From Parahaliea maris (GTDB taxonomy: Bacteria > Pseudomonadota > Gammaproteobacteria > Pseudomonadales > Halieaceae), in the NCBI RefSeq assembly GCF_008064665.1, contig NZ_VRZA01000001.1, positions 124,001 to 188,000 of the forward strand: 64,000 nucleotides of DNA, given 5' to 3'. The translations under genes were made by a program, and so were the position numbers. The notes below the pieces were generated by a model. The model had not been told where the DNA came from. It did not search any database and saw only the letters and a list, made by a program, of their open reading frames with translations. Of this stretch, positions 34,981 to 44,915 are shown piece by piece. Numbering within the stretch: the stretch's first letter is position 1; the number at the start of each line of letters is the position of its first letter.

Positions 34981-36450
34981 ATGCCAGCCCCCCTGCCGCC
35001 CCCCATGTCACAAGCCTTGCACGCCCTGTGCTGTCTCACACTGGCCCTGCTTGCGCCTCTGGCCAGCGCCGCCAGTGACACTCTACTGCTGCAGAATGCA
35101 CAGGTGGTCGATGTCGAACAGGGTACGGTGCAGCTGCTCGACGTACTGGTGGAAGGCGACAGGATCAGCGCCCTGCTGCCCCCTGGAGATGGTCCAGACG
35201 GGGGCCAGCGCGTCGACCTGGCAGGTCGCTACCTGATCCCCGGCCTGTGGGACATGCACGTCCACTTCGAGGGCCGCGACCTGGTAGAGGACAATGCGCT
35301 ACTGCTGCCGGTGTACCTGGCTTACGGCGTCACCGCCGTGCGTGACGCTTCCGGCAGCCTCGCCGACACCGTCCTCCAGTGGCGCGGTGAAATTGCCAGG
35401 GGCGAGCGCCTGGGGCCGCGCATCTTCACTTCCGGCCAGAAGTTCGAGGGTATCGACTCTCTCTGGGAAGGGGATCGCGAGGTTGGCAATCGCGAACAGA
35501 TGCTGGCAGGTATGGACGAGCAGCAGGAACTCGGTGTGGATTTCATCAAGGTGACGGAAAATACCCTGCCACCGGAGCTGTTCCTGCAAACCGTGGCCGA
35601 AGCCCACCGCCGGGGCCTGCTGGTGTCGACGCACGTGCCGCTGGGTCTCGGCATTTTCGAGCTGGCCGAGGCCGGGCTTTCCAGCATCGAGCACGCCAGC
35701 TACCTGCTGCGTCTGGGCTATATCGACAAGGAGAATGTCGACGAGGAGACGATCGCCCGCCAGGTCCGCGACGGGCGGCTGGGCACCGAGCAGGCCAACG
35801 CCGCCTACAGCGATCATTTTGACCAGGACACCGCCAATGCGGCCTATATGCGCCTGGCTGCCGCGGGGGTCGCCGTGACCCCAACCCTGATCGGCGGCCG
35901 CCAACTCGCCTGGCTGGCGGAATCCGACCACCGGGAGGACGCCTTCCTGCGTTACCTGACGGATGACTTTACCGCCAAGTACCAGTGGCGCATCGATCGC
36001 ATGGCCGGGGAGACAGAAGATCAGCGCGCCGCACGCAAGGCCCGCTACAACCTGACCGCGGCCCAGGTGCCGCAATTGCAGGCGGCAGGTGTCACCCTGC
36101 TGGCCGGCAGCGACTCCGCCGCCCTCAATACCTACGTCTACCCCGCCCAGGCCCTGCACGATGAACTGGCCCTGTTCACCGACGCGGGTCTGTCGCCACT
36201 GCACGCCCTGCAGGCCGCTACCATCAATGGCGCCCGCTTCATGCGCCTGGGGGATGACTACGGCAGCATCGCCCCGGGCAAGCAGGCAGACCTCGTGGTA
36301 CTGGAGGAGAATCCGCTCGAGGATATCCGGGCGACGACCCGCATACAGGCGCTGGTCCACGGCGGCCAGCTCTACGACCGCGCCGTCCTCGACGCCCTGC
36401 TGGAGCAGGCCGCGGCACGCAAAAAGGCCCTGGAAGCCGGCACCCCATAG
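34981..36450 (+). CDS. Exported metal-dependent amidohydrolase
   Basis: A 489-residue protein with signal peptide (MPAPLPPPMSQALHALCCLT then LALLAPLASA) and the amidohydrolase barrel: LWDMHVHFEG (H93, H95), FIKVTENTLP (possible carbamylated Lys), VSTHVPLG, SIEHASYL and LLAGSDSAA. It is a distant paralogue of the exported enzyme at 19758-21041. Start at 34981 is set by the signal peptide; an internal ATG at 35005 is possible. Substrate unknown; it could act on products of the divergent amidoligase cluster. Confidence 0.82.
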   Translation: MPAPLPPPMSQALHALCCLTLALLAPLASAASDTLLLQNAQVVDVEQGTVQLLDVLVEGDRISALLPPGDGPDGGQRVDLAGRYLIPGLWDMHVHFEGRDLVEDNALLLPVYLAYGVTAVRDASGSLADTVLQWRGEIARGERLGPRIFTSGQKFEGIDSLWEGDREVGNREQMLAGMDEQQELGVDFIKVTENTLPPELFLQTVAEAHRRGLLVSTHVPLGLGIFELAEAGLSSIEHASYLLRLGYIDKENVDEETIARQVRDGRLGTEQANAAYSDHFDQDTANAAYMRLAAAGVAVTPTLIGGRQLAWLAESDHREDAFLRYLTDDFTAKYQWRIDRMAGETEDQRAARKARYNLTAAQVPQLQAAGVTLLAGSDSAALNTYVYPAQALHDELALFTDAGLSPLHALQAATINGARFMRLGDDYGSIAPGKQADLVVLEENPLEDIRATTRIQALVHGGQLYDRAVLDALLEQAAARKKALEAGTP

Positions 36451-36603
36451 GGCGCCCGGCCCACGGCCGGTTTGAGCCGCCGGCCTGCCTTGGGTATCAT
36501 TCGCCGCCACAACGTCCCCGCATAACAATAGCCCGACCGGACCCCTCGTCGCCTGTACCCGCCATGGCCGGGATCGGGCATTTCGCTATTGGAGCAGCAG
36601 CAC

Positions 36604-38169
36604 ATGTTTGAGATTCGCCCCAACCGGACCAGCAGCGTCAAGAACGATGTGCTGTCCGGCCTGACCGTCGCCCTGGCCCTGGTGCCCGAAGCGGTCGCGT
36701 TTGCCTTTGTCGCCGGCGTTGAACCGCTGGTGGGTCTGTACGCTGCCTTCATGGTGGGTTTGATCACCGCCTGCATCGGCGGCCGCCCCGGCATGATCTC
36801 CGGCGCCACCGGTGCGCTGGCGGTGGTGATGGTGTCACTGGTGGCGGAACACGGAGTGGAGTATCTCTTCGCCACCGTCGTGCTGATGGGCTTGTTGCAG
36901 ATCACCGCCGGCGCCCTGCGCCTGGGCAAGTTCATCCGCATGGTCCCCCACCCGGTGATGATGGGCTTCGTCAATGGCCTGGCCATCGTGATTTTCCTCG
37001 CCCAGCTGAGCCAGTTCGGCGAAAAGGGCCAGCCTGGCTGGCTCGAAGGCACCGGGCTGGAAGGCTCGGTGATCGACGTGGCCTGGCTGCAGGGTGAGGC
37101 GCTTTACCTGATGCTGGGCCTGGTGTTCCTGACCATGGTCATCATCCACTTCCTGCCGCGGCTGACCAAGGCAGTGCCGGCCTCCCTGGCAGGCATCCTC
37201 ATCGTCAGCCTGCTGGTCATCGGCCTCGGCCTCGACACCCGCGTGGTCGGGGACGTCGCCTCTATCAAGGGTGGCCTGCCCAGTTTCCACATTCCCGCGG
37301 TGCCGCTGAACTTCGAGACCCTGGGCATTATTTTCCCCTACGCGGTGATTCTCGCGGCCATCGGCCTGATCGAGTCCCTGCTCACCCTGCGCCTGGTGGA
37401 CGAAATCACCGAGACCCGCGGCCGCGGCAACAAGGAATGTGTGGGCCAGGGCGTGGCCAACACCGTCACCGGCTTCTTCGGCGGGATGGGCGGCTGCGCC
37501 ATGATCGGCCAGAGCATGATCAACGTGAACTCCGGTGGCCGCGGACGCCTGTCGGGCATCACCGCCGCCCTCAGCCTGCTGCTGTTCATTCTGGTGGCGT
37601 CGCCGCTGATCGAGCAGATCCCGCTGGCGGCCCTGACCGGGGTGATGTTCATCGTGGTAATCGGAACCTTCGAGTGGAGCTCCTTCCGGGTGCTGCGCAA
37701 AATTCCCCGCTCCGATGCTTTGGTGCTGATCATGGTGTCTGCCGTGACGGTGGCCACTGACCTGGCGATTGCCGTCATCGTGGGCGTGATCATCTCGGCC
37801 CTGGTCTTCGCCTGGGAGCACGCCAAGCACATCCGGGTGGAAGCGAAGGAAGATCACAAGGGCTCCACCGTGTACGCGGTGTACGGCCCGCTGTTCTTCG
37901 GCTCTGTGGCCTCCTTCCTGGAGCAGTTCGATCCGCGCCAGGATCGCGACGACGTGATTATCGATTTCGCCCGCTCCCGGGTGGCGGATCACTCGGGGCT
38001 GGAGGCAATCGACTCACTGGCCGAGCGCTACCTCAATGCCGGCAAGACCCTGCACCTGGTGCACCTGTCCGAGGAGTGCCGCAAGCTGCTGCACCAGGCC
38101 GGTGACCTGGTGGAAGTGAACGTGATCGAGGATCCCAAGTACTTCGTAGCGGAAGACAGCCTGGGCTGA
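36604..38169 (+). CDS. SulP family inorganic anion transporter
   Basis: A 521-residue SLC26/SulP protein: about 12-14 membrane segments, the N-terminal [20 protein letters not shown] signature, [21 protein letters not shown], and a C-terminal STAS domain (about 420-515; [20 protein letters not shown]). It probably imports sulfate, bicarbonate or dicarboxylate by H+ or Na+ coupling. GGAG lies 13-15 nt before the ATG at 36604; a TTG at 36589 is an alternative start. A strong palindrome follows the stop codon. Confidence 0.92.
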   Translation: MFEIRPNRTSSVKNDVLSGLTVALALVPEAVAFAFVAGVEPLVGLYAAFMVGLITACIGGRPGMISGATGALAVVMVSLVAEHGVEYLFATVVLMGLLQITAGALRLGKFIRMVPHPVMMGFVNGLAIVIFLAQLSQFGEKGQPGWLEGTGLEGSVIDVAWLQGEALYLMLGLVFLTMVIIHFLPRLTKAVPASLAGILIVSLLVIGLGLDTRVVGDVASIKGGLPSFHIPAVPLNFETLGIIFPYAVILAAIGLIESLLTLRLVDEITETRGRGNKECVGQGVANTVTGFFGGMGGCAMIGQSMINVNSGGRGRLSGITAALSLLLFILVASPLIEQIPLAALTGVMFIVVIGTFEWSSFRVLRKIPRSDALVLIMVSAVTVATDLAIAVIVGVIISALVFAWEHAKHIRVEAKEDHKGSTVYAVYGPLFFGSVASFLEQFDPRQDRDDVIIDFARSRVADHSGLEAIDSLAERYLNAGKTLHLVHLSEECRKLLHQAGDLVEVNVIEDPKYFVAEDSLG

Positions 38170-38176
38170 ATAACGA

Positions 38177-38196
38177 ACGGGCCCCGCGGGGCCCGT
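38177..38196. terminator. Palindromic terminator after the SulP gene
   Basis: ACGGGCCCCG and CGGGGCCCGT form a perfect 20 bp palindrome 8 bp after the stop codon. No T-run follows, so efficiency is uncertain; it could act on transcripts from both sides. Confidence 0.5.
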
Positions 38197-38283
38197 CGTC
38201 ATACACAGGTCGAGCTGTCGATCAGGCGGCCATCGGGCTCTCACCATCACCCCCGCGCGGCTACCAGCGCGCCGGTATTGGCT

Positions 38284-38778
38284 TTACAGGTAATTGAAGG
38301 AGGGGTCGCTGTAATCGCGGGCGGACACCTGGCTGACGTAACCCGGCACCAGTTGATGCAGGGTCTGCATATCCAGCACATGCTCCCGATGGTCGATGGC
38401 CCAGCGCCCTTCGCGACGGGACCAGCGGTCGAGGTAGCGCCCCCGGCTGACGATCTCCTGGCGGGCTCCGTCGGCGTTGGGCAACATCCACAGCGACACG
38501 GTGATGTAGGTCTCACTGCGGGCAACATCGCCATTCACTGCGATCACCGATTGGGAAATCTGGTGTGAGTGCCGTTCCATCCCGGCGTGAGCATCCCACA
38601 CCCAGTCCACGAAGCCGTGACCTGTACCCTCAAAAATATCGTGATAGAGCGCTGTGCCATCGGGGTGCCAGACTGCGTAGGCGGCGGGCTTGTCCATCCG
38701 GTCGAGGGCGCGGCAGTAACCGGCCAGCACCGCGCGTATCTCACTCTCGGATTGCAGGCGTTCGAGCGTATTGTTCAT
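38284..38778 (-). CDS. SnoaL-like / NTF2-fold polyketide-cyclase-like protein
   Basis: A 164-residue SnoaL_4-type protein: an N-terminal helix (SESEIRAVLAGYCRALDRMD), HDIFEGTGHGFVDWV with a conserved Tyr-His pocket, and VARSETYITVSLWMLP, SRGRYLDRWSRREGRWAIDHRE forming the curved sheet. Members include ring hydroxylating dioxygenase beta-like folds and dehydrochlorinases; the role here is unknown. GGAG eight bases before the ATG supports the start at 38776-38778. Confidence 0.82.
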   Translation of the reverse strand: MNNTLERLQSESEIRAVLAGYCRALDRMDKPAAYAVWHPDGTALYHDIFEGTGHGFVDWVWDAHAGMERHSHQISQSVIAVNGDVARSETYITVSLWMLPNADGARQEIVSRGRYLDRWSRREGRWAIDHREHVLDMQTLHQLVPGYVSQVSARDYSDPSFNYL

Positions 38779-38876
38779 TATGGTTGCTCCAACTGTAACG
38801 GCCGCCACACGGCTGCTGTGACGGCCGAAGACAGTATAGCGCTACTGCCGGCGACAACACCTTGAGAGCAGTCCAG

Positions 38877-41800
38877 TTATTCAGACGATGTACCGCTACC
38901 TGCGGGTGCCAGCGGCCGCAACTTCTGGCTGAACTCCAGCACTACCACCAGCAGGGCCGGCAGCATGCTCAGGGTCACCAGCGCGGCGCCCAGGATACCG
39001 AACATCACGATCGCGCCTACCCCGCGGTACAGCTCGGTACCCGCTCCCGGGATCATCACCAGCGGCGCCAGGCCACACAGGGTGGTAATGGTAGACATGG
39101 CGATGGGACGCAACCTCGCCTCCACGGCTTCCTGCACCGCGTCCAGCGGTTGCATGGCCTGCTCTTTCACATTCCGCACGGCACGGTCAACGATGAGAAT
39201 AGGATTGTTGACCACTGTTCCCATCAGGATCAGGAAGCCGAGCATGGAAATCATGTCGAAAGGCTGCACAATGGCCGCCATCCCCAGGGCGGGCAACAGT
39301 GCACCCACGCCATTCAACAGGGCGAGGCCGACAATCCCCCCCGCTATGCCCAGCGGAATGGAAGTCATGATCAGCAGGGGATAACCCCAGTGGGTGAAAA
39401 TGGCCACCATCAGCAGGTAGATAATGAACAGCGCCACGGCGAAGTTACCCATCAGCGATTCCCGGGTGGCGTCGAGCTGGTCCGCCGCGCCCGAGATATC
39501 TATGCTGACCCCGGCCGGAATCTCGCCGCGCTCGCGCAGGTCTGCCACCAGGTTCTCCCGCACCATGGCCACGCCCACTTCCAGCGGCACACTGCGCGGG
39601 GGAATGACATTGAGCGTCACTGTGCGCCGGCCGTTGACCCGGCGCAGCGAATTGGTATCCACGGTTTCCTCGATCCTGGCCAGGGCCCCCAGCGGCAGGA
39701 CACCACCCGACGGCGTGTAGACCGGCAACTGGGCAAGATTATCGAGCTCCGCCCGCTGGCCAACATCGGAGTAGAGATAGATGTCGACCTTGTCGTCCTC
39801 CATGAAAAATTCATCGACATAGCTGCCGTCGGTAAGCGCGGCCACCGTGAAGCCCAGGTCGTCCGCCGTCAGCCCCAGCTCTGCCGCCCGCTCCCAGTTG
39901 GGTCGGATCTCAATCATGGGCTGGGCCAGGGTGAGGGACGAGGGCTGGCTCTGGATGCGCGGATTGTCGAACACCTCCTCCGCCCGCCGGTAGGCCGCCA
40001 GCGCAACGCGATAGATATCCTCCAGCCGGGGACCACCGATGTCGAGGTTGATACTACGGGTACCGCCGTCATTGCTGGTAATAATGGAGCCGCGAGCGGC
40101 GAAAGCACGCATGCCGGGATACTGCTCAAAGATCCCGGTGAGCGCATCCATCAACGGCTCAATATCGGCGCTGTCGATCGGTTCCGAGATAACGCGCAGG
40201 CCGCTGGCCTGCACCCGCAGGTTGACGTAGGCGATGGCCGGCACCGGGGCATCACCGCGCTGGAAGTCAGCAGGATCCGCGTCCACATAGGGCAGCAGGA
40301 CGGCCTCGATCTCCGCGCCAATCTCCTGCATTGCCGGAAGGTTGTAGCCGGGCGGCGCGTTCATGACAGCGAACACCTTGGGCTCCTCTCCTTCCGGCAG
40401 GTACTCCGCGGGCGGAGTCAGCCAGATGATGATTCCCAGGCTGAGCAACAGGGTAACGCCAATGCAGGTGTAGCGCCGTGCGGGCGTCGACAACAGAGCA
40501 CTCACCAGCGCCAGGGTACGCCGACGCAGGCGTTCACCGGTGGCGCTGCCCTCCCCGGCTCCGCGGGATCGCACACTCAACCGCGCCGCTGCCGTGGGCA
40601 GTACGGTGATGGCCACCAGCATCGAGGCGAGAATGGCTGCCGAGATCGCCATGGCAACATCAGAGTACAGCTGGCCTGCCTCCTCGCGCACAAACAACAC
40701 CGGGATGAACACCAGCACCGTAGTCATGGTGGAAGCAAATACGGCTGGCCAGACCTGGCGGACACCGTTGATGGCGGCCTTCACCCGGTCCAACCCTCGC
40801 CGACGCTCCAGTTCGATGCTCTCCAGCACCACGATGCTGTTGTCGAGGGTCATGCCGATGGCAAAGGCGATCCCCGCCAGGGAGATCACATTCACCGTCC
40901 GTCCGGCCAGCAACAGGCCAAAGAACGCCACGATGATACAGACGGGAATCCCCATCACCCCCAGCAGCGTGGTACGAAACGAGCGCAGGAACAGGTACAT
41001 CACCAGGGTGGCGAGCAGCGCCCCCAGGATCAGGTTCTGCCAGACATTGGCCACTGAATCCTCGACGTAGCGTACGTCGTCGGAGATGTGCGTCATCTGC
41101 AGCCCGACCGGTTCCAGCACCTCGCGATTGAGCGGCTCCAGATCGGCCATGATAGCCCGCTTGATGTCGATTACGTTGGAACCGGACTCCCTGCGCAGGG
41201 AGACCATGATGCTGTCCTGGCCGTTGAACGAGGAGGTCGAGCGCTTTTCGAAGTGATCGAGGCGGATACGCGCAACATCCGACAGGCGAATCACCGAATC
41301 GCCACGACGGGCCAGCACCAGGTTGTTCAGCGCCGTGACCGAGTCAAAGCGACCCACCGTGCGCAGCAGGTATTGGCGTTTGCCGGATTCAATCTCACCC
41401 CCCGAGCGATCACGGTTGCGGGCGCGTATGGCCGAGCGGACGTCGGCAAGGGACAGGCCCCGCTGCGCCAGGCGCGCCGGGTCGATAAGAATCTGTACCT
41501 GGCGTTCTGCGCCGCCCCAGATACTGACTTCCGAAACGCCCTGCACCCGCGACAGCCGCGGACGCACGTTATCCTCGAGATAGTCCCGGCTGAGATCCAT
41601 GTCCAGCTGTCGCGGATTGCCCGGTAACGGCGTCACCGAAAAAAACATGAAATTGTTGGCGGAGAACGAATTGGCGTAGATACGCGGCTCGTCCACCGCC
41701 TCCGGATAGGAGGGAACCTGGCTGAGGGCATTGTTCACCCGGATCAGCATTTCGGTGATATCGGTACCGAAGGGAAATTCGAGTTCAATTTCGGCGGAAC

Positions 41801-42053
41801 CGCTCTGGGCCGAGGCCACGATGCGCGACAGGTTGGGCAGGTTGCGCAGGTACTCTTCCTGCTCGATGAGAATTTCTTTCTCCACATCCTGGGGCGTGGC
41901 GCCGGGCCAGTTGGTGCGTACGCTGATCACCCGCACGTCGAGGTCAGGAATCATCTGCACGGGGATACGGGTGGCAGCGACAATTCCCAGCACGCAAACA
42001 ATCAGTACCGTCACCGTTACCAGGGTGCCGCGGGCGACAATCTTCTCGAACAT
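38877..42053 (-). CDS. RND efflux pump, inner-membrane permease
   Basis: A 1058-residue AcrB/HAE1-superfamily transporter with the first TM helix, two large periplasmic loops and two six-helix blocks. TM4 has GMTLDNSIVVLESI (one Asp retained where AcrB has Asp-Asp) and TM10 has MGTVVNNPILIVD, the NN-type variant without the AcrB Lys. It exports drugs, detergents or lipophilic compounds by proton antiport. The adaptor gene lies 3 bp upstream; no TolC-like outer-membrane gene is nearby, so it would share a distant one. Confidence 0.92.
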   Translation of the reverse strand: MFEKIVARGTLVTVTVLIVCVLGIVAATRIPVQMIPDLDVRVISVRTNWPGATPQDVEKEILIEQEEYLRNLPNLSRIVASAQSGSAEIELEFPFGTDITEMLIRVNNALSQVPSYPEAVDEPRIYANSFSANNFMFFSVTPLPGNPRQLDMDLSRDYLEDNVRPRLSRVQGVSEVSIWGGAERQVQILIDPARLAQRGLSLADVRSAIRARNRDRSGGEIESGKRQYLLRTVGRFDSVTALNNLVLARRGDSVIRLSDVARIRLDHFEKRSTSSFNGQDSIMVSLRRESGSNVIDIKRAIMADLEPLNREVLEPVGLQMTHISDDVRYVEDSVANVWQNLILGALLATLVMYLFLRSFRTTLLGVMGIPVCIIVAFFGLLLAGRTVNVISLAGIAFAIGMTLDNSIVVLESIELERRRGLDRVKAAINGVRQVWPAVFASTMTTVLVFIPVLFVREEAGQLYSDVAMAISAAILASMLVAITVLPTAAARLSVRSRGAGEGSATGERLRRRTLALVSALLSTPARRYTCIGVTLLLSLGIIIWLTPPAEYLPEGEEPKVFAVMNAPPGYNLPAMQEIGAEIEAVLLPYVDADPADFQRGDAPVPAIAYVNLRVQASGLRVISEPIDSADIEPLMDALTGIFEQYPGMRAFAARGSIITSNDGGTRSINLDIGGPRLEDIYRVALAAYRRAEEVFDNPRIQSQPSSLTLAQPMIEIRPNWERAAELGLTADDLGFTVAALTDGSYVDEFFMEDDKVDIYLYSDVGQRAELDNLAQLPVYTPSGGVLPLGALARIEETVDTNSLRRVNGRRTVTLNVIPPRSVPLEVGVAMVRENLVADLRERGEIPAGVSIDISGAADQLDATRESLMGNFAVALFIIYLLMVAIFTHWGYPLLIMTSIPLGIAGGIVGLALLNGVGALLPALGMAAIVQPFDMISMLGFLILMGTVVNNPILIVDRAVRNVKEQAMQPLDAVQEAVEARLRPIAMSTITTLCGLAPLVMIPGAGTELYRGVGAIVMFGILGAALVTLSMLPALLVVVLEFSQKLRPLAPAGSGTSSE

Positions 42054-42056
42054 GAG

Positions 42057-43172
42057 CTACCGACCTCCCGGTGACGTCGATCCCTGTCGCACAACGACCG
42101 ACTGGCCCATCTGCAGTGCCTCGTTGCCTTGCGTTACCACTTGCTCACCACCAGACAACCCACTGCGTATCTCAACCATACCGTCAAACTGGAGACCGGT
42201 CTGGACCAGGTTCTCCCTGGCGATGGCACCATCGCCGCCGCGGGTGACCGTCCACACCACGGTGCGGCCATCGGGGTAGCGCAGGGTGGCATCGCGCGGC
42301 ACCACCAGGCCCTCGCGTCCGGTGGGCAGCTGCAGCACGGCACTCACCGACATACCGGGCAGCAATAATGGATTGCGCTCTACGGGCAGTACCCGTAGCA
42401 GGAAGGTGCGCGCGCCGGGATCCGTCACCGGCACCACGTTTTCCACTTCACCAATAAATCGTTGCCCGGGGCTCGCGGTGGGGGAGTAATAGACCTTGCC
42501 CCCATCACGGATCGCCGCCAGGTAATCCTCAGCGACGGGAAAGTCCATGCGGATGCTGTCGGTGGCCACCAGGTCAAATACCGCCTGCCCCGGTGTGACC
42601 CACTCGCCCAGTTCCGTCAGCTTGGCGCTGACCACACCGGCAAAGGGCGCTTTCAGGGTATGCCGGGCCAATACGGCGCGCTGGTAGGCGGCGTCCGCCA
42701 GGGCCTGCTCCCGGGCGGCCAGATCCTGCTGTACCTCGGACTCCAGGTCGCGAACCACGGTCTCGGCAATGCTGCGCTGGGGAATGAGCTCCTGGGCCTC
42801 CTTGAGACGGCGCCGGGCATCAGCCAGGGCATTGTCCGCCTGCCGCGCTCGCGCTTCAGCGCTATCCAGTTGCAGCCTGGCCAGTTCGGGATCGAGCTCC
42901 AGCAGGACGTCGCCCGCCTCCACCTGCACCCCGGCGTCCACCTGCAACGCCTTCACCAGGCCACTGGTCGCAGTAGACAGGCGGGCACTGCGCTGTGCCA
43001 TGACCGTCCCGGTCAGGGGCACCTGCTGCAAAATCGGCATCTCCCGCACCGCGGTTACCGTCACCGGCACGCCGGACTGGGCCCGCGCCCCCGCGGCGAA
43101 CAGCGCGGGAATAACGATCATGGACAGGCAAAAACTCTGGATACAGAAAAGGCGTCGCACGAAGTAGGTCAA
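42057..43172 (-). CDS. RND efflux pump, periplasmic adaptor (MFP)
   Basis: A 371-residue HlyD/AcrA-type membrane fusion protein. An N-terminal signal segment ends near AGARAQS; the lipoyl/barrel-sandwich halves (VDAGVQVEAGDVLLELD; LKAPFAGVVSAKLTELGEWV) flank a helical hairpin (about 98-160), followed by beta-barrel and membrane-proximal domains. Absence of a Cys lipobox suggests an uncleaved or soluble anchor. First gene of the two-gene efflux operon; no TetR-type regulator is adjacent. Confidence 0.9.
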   Translation of the reverse strand: MTYFVRRLFCIQSFCLSMIVIPALFAAGARAQSGVPVTVTAVREMPILQQVPLTGTVMAQRSARLSTATSGLVKALQVDAGVQVEAGDVLLELDPELARLQLDSAEARARQADNALADARRRLKEAQELIPQRSIAETVVRDLESEVQQDLAAREQALADAAYQRAVLARHTLKAPFAGVVSAKLTELGEWVTPGQAVFDLVATDSIRMDFPVAEDYLAAIRDGGKVYYSPTASPGQRFIGEVENVVPVTDPGARTFLLRVLPVERNPLLLPGMSVSAVLQLPTGREGLVVPRDATLRYPDGRTVVWTVTRGGDGAIARENLVQTGLQFDGMVEIRSGLSGGEQVVTQGNEALQMGQSVVVRQGSTSPGGR

Positions 43173-43305
43173 TCCCTGGCTAAATGAAAATAACTATCAG
43201 ATACGCAGAATATAGGACAGTCGATGACCGCGCCATGCAGTGCAACTGGCATTTCATGGATGACCTCCCTACCATCGGAGTCATGGAGAAAAGCGAGCGG
43301 CATCG

Positions 43306-44910
43306 ATGAACCCTTCACTGTCACCGCTGGACTGGCTGGTGATCGGCGTTTACCTGGTGTTCCTGGTGCTGTTCGCCCTGTGGCTGGCCCGGCGCCAGCG
43401 CGATCGCAGTGACTACTATGTGGGCGGCCGGCAGATAGGTGCCTGGCCGGTGGCCATTTCGGTCATGGCGACACAGTGCTCCACCAACAGTATCCTCGGC
43501 GCCCCCGCCTTCGTGGCCTTCGCCGCCGGTGGCGGGCTGGTGTGGCTGCAATATGAACTGGCCGTCCCGCTGGCCATGGTGGTGCTGATCCTTGCGGTGA
43601 TGCCGCTGTTCCGGCAGTTGAACCTGGTTTCGGTGTACGCCTACCTGGAGGGTCGCTTCGACCTGCGCACCCGGCTGCTGCTGTCGGCCCTGTTCCAGTT
43701 TGTGCGTGCCTTCGCCACCGCGGTAACCGTGTTCAGCATCGCGATTGTCATCGACCTCATTCTCGGCATCGGGTTTTTCTGGTCGGTGGTGCTGCTGGGC
43801 GTGTTCACCGTCGTGTACGACGTGCTCGGTGGCATCCGTGGGGTGATTTACAGCGACGTTATCCAGATGCTGATCCTGGTGGCGGTGCTGGTGCTGTTAC
43901 TGTTCCTGCTCGCAGCGGAGTATGGCGGCATCAGTGGCCTGCTGGACGCAGTGGAACCCGCCCGCCGCCAGGCCCTGGATTTCAGTCACCACGGCCTTGG
44001 CGACGGCGAGACCTTCGCCTTCTGGCCAATGCTGTTTGGCGGCCTGTTCCTCTACCTCGCGTATTACGGCTGCGACCAGAGCCAGGTCCAGCGCCTGCTC
44101 AGTACCCGCGATATCGACACCACCAACCGGGCGCTACTGATCAACGGGATTCTGCGCTTTCCACTGGTGGCGCTGTACTGCTTGGTCGGTATCGGCATCG
44201 CCGTCTACGCCAGCCAGCACGCGGGCTTTGTACCCAGCCTGCCGCTGCACGAGGGAGAGCCGCAGTACAACCTGGCGGTGCCGCGCTACATGATCGACAC
44301 CCTGCCTCCGGGTTTGGTGGGCCTGGGCCTGGTAGCCCTGTTCGCAGCGGCCATGTCATCGCTGGACTCTGTGCTCAACTCACTGAGTGCCACCACCATG
44401 GAGGACTTTGTCCTGCGCTTTGCCCGCACCCCGCCGGGCGCGGCCCGGGAACTGCTCATTTCCCGGCTGATTACCGTGGCCTGGGGCGTACTGACCCTGG
44501 TCATGTCCTTCTACGTGGGCGACATCGCCCCCACAGTGCTGGAGGCCATCAATAAAATTGGCTCCCTGGCCAACGGCCCCATCCTCGCGGTGTTCGCGCT
44601 GGGTATCCTCACCACCCGGGCCAGCGGCCGCGGCGCCTGTATCGGGCTGGTGCTGGGCATTGGCGGCAATGCCGGCCTGTGGCTCTACGCGCCCGGGGTG
44701 TCCTGGCTGTGGTGGAACGTCATTGGTTTCGGGGTGAGCTTTGCGTTCGGCCTGCTCTTCAGTGAGAGCACCTCGAAAGCACCCGAAGCATTGCCACAGC
44801 CACATCCGCTCAAGGTCCTGGCGCAGGCCTCGAACCTCAACTGGCGCTGGCGCAGCATTGTACTGCTGCTGTGGTTTGTGGCGCTGTTCGGCCTCCTTGC
44901 CCTGGCCTGA
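43306..44910 (+). CDS. Sodium:solute symporter (SSS family)
   Basis: A 534-residue inner-membrane protein with about 13-14 TM helices and SSS features: YYVGGRQIGAWPVAISVMATQ, QCSTNSILGAPAFVAFAAGGG, SDVIQMLILVAVLVLLL, and the signature LVALFAAAMSSLDSVLNSLS. It imports a solute with Na+, fitting a marine host. The substrate (sugar, amino acid or carboxylate) cannot be read. It ends 5 bp before the convergent LysR gene. Confidence 0.92.
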   Translation: MNPSLSPLDWLVIGVYLVFLVLFALWLARRQRDRSDYYVGGRQIGAWPVAISVMATQCSTNSILGAPAFVAFAAGGGLVWLQYELAVPLAMVVLILAVMPLFRQLNLVSVYAYLEGRFDLRTRLLLSALFQFVRAFATAVTVFSIAIVIDLILGIGFFWSVVLLGVFTVVYDVLGGIRGVIYSDVIQMLILVAVLVLLLFLLAAEYGGISGLLDAVEPARRQALDFSHHGLGDGETFAFWPMLFGGLFLYLAYYGCDQSQVQRLLSTRDIDTTNRALLINGILRFPLVALYCLVGIGIAVYASQHAGFVPSLPLHEGEPQYNLAVPRYMIDTLPPGLVGLGLVALFAAAMSSLDSVLNSLSATTMEDFVLRFARTPPGAARELLISRLITVAWGVLTLVMSFYVGDIAPTVLEAINKIGSLANGPILAVFALGILTTRASGRGACIGLVLGIGGNAGLWLYAPGVSWLWWNVIGFGVSFAFGLLFSESTSKAPEALPQPHPLKVLAQASNLNWRWRSIVLLLWFVALFGLLALA

Positions 44911-44915
44911 AAACC

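Noticed and set aside
33685-36450. A 921-codon plus-strand frame across the C26 and amidoligase genes
   Set aside because: Only the part from 34981 is a gene (exported amidohydrolase with signal peptide); the rest is antisense to two well-supported minus-strand genes.
38862-41057. Long plus-strand frame opposite the RND permease
   Set aside because: His/Gln/Arg-rich shadow translation opposite a clear RND gene; GC-rich codon bias keeps the opposite frame open.
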